A stretch of 64,000 bases of DNA from an uncultured Gemmiger sp. (GTDB lineage Bacteria; Bacillota; Clostridia; Oscillospirales; Ruminococcaceae): positions 95,439 through 159,438 of the forward strand of contig CALXAH010000004.1 of NCBI GenBank assembly GCA_944386225.1. The letters run 5' to 3'. Shown here piece by piece: positions 60,957 through 64,000 of the stretch (positions are counted from its first letter, which is position 1; each line of letters begins with the position of its first letter). The position numbers were made by a program, and so were the translations under genes. The notes below the pieces were generated by a model that saw only the letters and a program-made list of their open reading frames with translations, was not told where the DNA came from and did no database searches.

Positions 60957-63900
60957 ATGAAACAACACAAACGCTTCCTTTGGTTGCGTGCCGCCGCTAT
61001 GCTACTGGTATTCGCGCTATGCTTTTCCATGGTGCCGACCGCAGCCTTTGCTGATTCGGCGGCCGCTGGTTCTGAAGCCGTTATGCAGCCAGCTGAAAGT
61101 ATGACGGAAAGTGATGAAGCATCCCAGGAACAGGATGCATCGGATTCCGCTCCGGAACAAACGGATGAGTCCCAGCCCGGCCTTGAAGATACTCTGAGCG
61201 AAGAAGCCCAGTCGTTTATTGCTGCTGTAAACGCGCTCGACAGACAGAGCATTCTAGCGGTAGTCAACGACTGGGCACTGGCAAGCCAGGCGTGGCAGCA
61301 GGATAAAGAGAATCCTGAACTCATCGCTGCACTGGATGAAGCTACTGTTGCATCGGATGAAGCTACCGCTCCGGTAACAGCAGCAGAAGATATCTACCTG
61401 TCTCTCCCGGAGGAAGAAAAGGCTAACGAAGCGGTAGCGACCGCCTATACCTCACTGGCCGCTCTTGTCGTTGCCATGCAGACCGCGATTGAGAACCCGG
61501 TTGAACCGAGTGAGGGAAACAATGGCGAAGACAGCGATACATCTCCGGACCTGGATGAAATCCACCGGATGTTGTATGGTGATCTGCCGGATGCCCCTAC
61601 TGGTAGCTATGAAGGAAGTTATGGCCTCCCAGTTGCTACTGGTGATGCCAAGATCAGTATTGGTCCCTGGACGGAAGATTTGCTGGGCAGTGATTCCGGC
61701 TATATGAACGCAGATGCGCTCAATGCGGAGCGTCTTTCTTATACGGTATCCCGCCAGGCCGGTGAAGGTTACGCAATCGTACCTATCCTTGTGCAGGTGG
61801 AGTATCCTGCCAATGGCAGCACTTCGCAGATTTTGCTTCCGGATGGAGTGACCCTGCTTAACTACGATGGCAGCGCCGCATCGGCAGAAGAAGCCACCAA
61901 GATGCTGTCGCGCAGCTATACCGAGTGTTCTGCTGCCGCGTCCGGGATTTATGTGCAGGCAGAACAGGATTTTACCGCTCGCTTTGTGTATACGGCACCG
62001 GATGGCGCAGTGCTGGAAAAATGCCTGGATGTCCGGATTGAAGGAACCGCCCAGGCGCAGACCTTCTCCTTTGGAGCAAGTACCTATGAATCTCGCCCGG
62101 TTCCGGATGTGACCACAGGTCGGATCACAGACATCCAGAAATACAACGGCAGCTGGCTGCTGTGGTTCAATGGGCAGGAAGCCTATTGCTGTACGCCCGG
62201 CTTGAATGGCCGTCCGAACGGCTGTCCTCCGTATACCTATTCCCATACCTCCATTGTGCTGGCCAGCCAGTATACGCCTGGCGACCATTACGCCAATCAG
62301 ATCGGTATTTGGGGCGGTCTGTCCCAAAACTCGGTGGGGCTGCTTTCAACAAATGCGGCAGGAGATCCGGCAAAGCAGTGGATCATGGAAAACTATCCGG
62401 AAAGTTTTGCCGCTCGTTGTTATTCCGGTGCTGGTGCTACTACTTACGCAGCGGAAAGCGACTATTACATCTTTATCTATGCGCCGCCCGCCGGTTATGA
62501 CTGGCAGGAAATCGGTGTGATCGGGCCTCCTACTGGCAGTATTGACCCGGATGTGCCGCCGGAGGGCGGCAGATTCTATGCTGGATGGACAGCCAGTCCT
62601 CAGACAGCCAGCGGCAGCTTTGATGCCCAGTACACGGTTAATACGAATAAGACCGGGCTGGAAACCGGCGAAAAAGTGGACGGTGCCACCATTGAGATCG
62701 AGCCTTTGGAAAAGGGTGGTACGATCGACGGTGGGACCTGGACTATTACTCCGGCAGAAAAACAGACCGTGACCACCAGCGGCCATACAATGGATGATGA
62801 ATACCAGAACAACGGCGGTGACGCCAGTGCCAGCTGGAGCCTGCACTACAGTGTGACCAAGACTTCTACTACCAGCCGGAGCGGGTACGAAGGTCCCTAT
62901 GCCAGCCAGGCGGAAGCCGATGCAGCGGCAGCCAGTGCCAAAGCCAGTGCTGAAGCACAACTGCGAGCTGAAGCGCAAGGTATGGTAGACCGGGCCATCG
63001 CTACAGCGAAGAGCCATCTGGCAAGTATTGATTTCCGGTTTGACGAAACTGTGATTCCGGTGGGCTTTGAGTTTTACGATGGCGAGCATGGTGGCAGCCA
63101 AACAATCTCTGTACCTATGAATAGCGCAAACGACTACCTCATGCGCAACGATGAGTGGAGCCTGCAGGTCAACATCTCCAAAGTGGACAGCGAGACCGGC
63201 AAACCGATTGCCGCTGATGCGGAATATGAGGTATTTGAATGGGATCGTGTTACCCAGGCATTTATCCCCTTTGGCGGGTACAATCAGTATACGGTGATCC
63301 GCAATGAGGACGGCACTTACACTGTGGCCAATGATTCTGACTACGGCACCGAGTTCGATACCTCCCGGACCATGTACTACACCCAGCGCAATCAGGGGCG
63401 ATTTATCATCGTCGAGACCAAAGCGCCGGACGGCTACTTTGGTGATTGGACAGACATTGACAATCCTGGTGAGTCCGGCACCCCGCTGGGCAAGCGCGCC
63501 TATCATTTGCTAATTACAGCGGACAATGATGGCAGCGTGATCTGGCTGGATAACGCCGACTACAATGCCGACATCGCCACCAGTTATACTGGCGGCACCA
63601 AGCTGCTGACCAGTGATGGGCAAGAAACTACCGTCACTATCTACGATCAGCCGCAGGATGCTGGTCGAACCTATGTGACCGACAGCACCGGCCTTGCAAA
63701 CAACGAGGACAGCTACACCATGACCCCTGAGGATGGTGTCTTCCAGAATGATCGTGTGTTGGGTGAGATTATCTTGGTAAAATCTGACCTGGATCAGCTG
63801 CGCCCCAACCCGATGGCCGAGAATGATGAAGACTGGGAAGTTCCCGGAACTGCGCCCCATGGCGAAGCCAGCATTGAAGGGGCCGTTTATGACTTGTATG

Positions 63901-64000
63901 CGGCAGAAGACATCCTCCACCCTGATGGAGTGAGCGGTGTTGTGGATTACAGCAAGATCACCTATGAGGATGGAACCCCCATCTGGCACACTACGGTACG
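60957..64000 (+). CDS. Large SpaA/Cna-B-type surface protein, C-terminus beyond window
   Basis: The frame runs open from the ATG at 60957 to the edge (1,014 codons), so the protein is larger. It begins with a signal peptide (KRFLWLRAAAMLLVFALCFS, cleavage near AFA-D). An acidic, Ala/Glu-rich spacer follows, then domains of unknown kind with a Cys-containing stretch (NGQEAYCCTPG). At about residue 640 there is an Ala-rich coiled coil. From about 740 Cna-B/SpaA repeats occur, seen in ISKVDSETGKPIAADAEYEV and IIVETKAPDGYF, the E-box and isopeptide signatures. Such proteins form cross-linked surface fibres. Sortase motif and anchor should lie past the edge. On an ICE it may aid cell contact during mating. 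Confidence 0.85.
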   Translation, partial: MKQHKRFLWLRAAAMLLVFALCFSMVPTAAFADSAAAGSEAVMQPAESMTESDEASQEQDASDSAPEQTDESQPGLEDTLSEEAQSFIAAVNALDRQSILAVVNDWALASQAWQQDKENPELIAALDEATVASDEATAPVTAAEDIYLSLPEEEKANEAVATAYTSLAALVVAMQTAIENPVEPSEGNNGEDSDTSPDLDEIHRMLYGDLPDAPTGSYEGSYGLPVATGDAKISIGPWTEDLLGSDSGYMNADALNAERLSYTVSRQAGEGYAIVPILVQVEYPANGSTSQILLPDGVTLLNYDGSAASAEEATKMLSRSYTECSAAASGIYVQAEQDFTARFVYTAPDGAVLEKCLDVRIEGTAQAQTFSFGASTYESRPVPDVTTGRITDIQKYNGSWLLWFNGQEAYCCTPGLNGRPNGCPPYTYSHTSIVLASQYTPGDHYANQIGIWGGLSQNSVGLLSTNAAGDPAKQWIMENYPESFAARCYSGAGATTYAAESDYYIFIYAPPAGYDWQEIGVIGPPTGSIDPDVPPEGGRFYAGWTASPQTASGSFDAQYTVNTNKTGLETGEKVDGATIEIEPLEKGGTIDGGTWTITPAEKQTVTTSGHTMDDEYQNNGGDASASWSLHYSVTKTSTTSRSGYEGPYASQAEADAAAASAKASAEAQLRAEAQGMVDRAIATAKSHLASIDFRFDETVIPVGFEFYDGEHGGSQTISVPMNSANDYLMRNDEWSLQVNISKVDSETGKPIAADAEYEVFEWDRVTQAFIPFGGYNQYTVIRNEDGTYTVANDSDYGTEFDTSRTMYYTQRNQGRFIIVETKAPDGYFGDWTDIDNPGESGTPLGKRAYHLLITADNDGSVIWLDNADYNADIATSYTGGTKLLTSDGQETTVTIYDQPQDAGRTYVTDSTGLANNEDSYTMTPEDGVFQNDRVLGEIILVKSDLDQLRPNPMAENDEDWEVPGTAPHGEASIEGAVYDLYAAEDILHPDGVSGVVDYSKITYEDGTPIWHTTV

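Noticed and set aside
1-64000. CRISPR arrays, insertion sequences with transposase, rRNA genes
   Set aside because: I saw no regularly spaced repeats, no transposase or integrase coding sequence and no rRNA in the window.

Overview
The window looks like the chromosome of a GC-rich, strictly anaerobic gut Firmicute of the class Clostridia. An Oscillospiraceae/Ruminococcaceae-type genome is my best guess. The grounds are AGGAGG-type ribosome binding sites, an electron-bifurcating type [FeFe] hydrogenase operon, a cobalamin adenosyltransferase, and an integrated element of the kind common in gut Clostridia. I cannot confirm a genus by reading alone.

Positions 1-40,600 are ordinary GC-rich chromosome. 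From left to right they hold: a GH3-family adenylating enzyme with an ICMT-like membrane protein; an envelope-sensing operon (response regulator, histidine kinase, two tandem paralogous anchored proteins, a beta-lactamase-fold serine hydrolase); coaBC and a small lipoprotein/ATPase pair; a metallophosphoesterase and cca; an unusual fusion of CoA-disulfide reductase, rhodanese, siroheme reductase and ferredoxin domains; a run of housekeeping genes (histidine phosphatase, GtrA, MFS, hotdog thioesterase); and divergent glgB and tetR. Next comes the hydrogenase locus. The hndA-like / HATPase / hndB / hndC / hndD operon is read leftward, and a putative H2-sensing module (DRTGG, RsbW-like kinase, HydS-like protein, second DRTGG-like protein, PHP) is read rightward. 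After it come a membrane protein, cobO, a NusG-II protein, cysK, an NYN-domain protein, a sulfatase with a DUF1294 protein, a tRNA-Glu/tRNA-Asn pair, an ABC exporter with its XRE regulator, and a xanthine/uracil permease.

Between about 40,930 and 41,300 base composition drops sharply and an integrated mobile element begins; it runs past the right edge. Its left end carries an AT-rich cargo unit: a promoter, a 61-aa leader ORF, a terminator, a four-helix membrane protein, and an 817-aa protein with an HEISH zinc-peptidase motif. The backbone follows: RepA_N initiator, DUF3991/Toprim primase-like protein, ParA, ParB, a DUF3846-like protein, a roughly 2,500-aa ArdC / N6-methylase / SNF2-helicase protein, a CAP-domain lipoprotein, an unknown protein, and a very large SpaA/Cna-B surface protein cut by the window edge. 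A second AT-rich cargo gene, a KAP-like P-loop NTPase with its own terminator, interrupts the backbone between the DUF3846-like gene and the giant gene. No integrase, relaxase or type IV secretion genes lie inside the window, so calling the element an ICE is inference.

The observations most worth following up are: the AT-rich membrane protein plus HEXXH protein pair with its attenuator-like leader; a complete tnpV gene nested out of frame inside the giant methylase/helicase gene; a nested palindrome inside parB that could be the partition site; and the HydS-like sensory hydrogenase module facing the hydrogenase operon.
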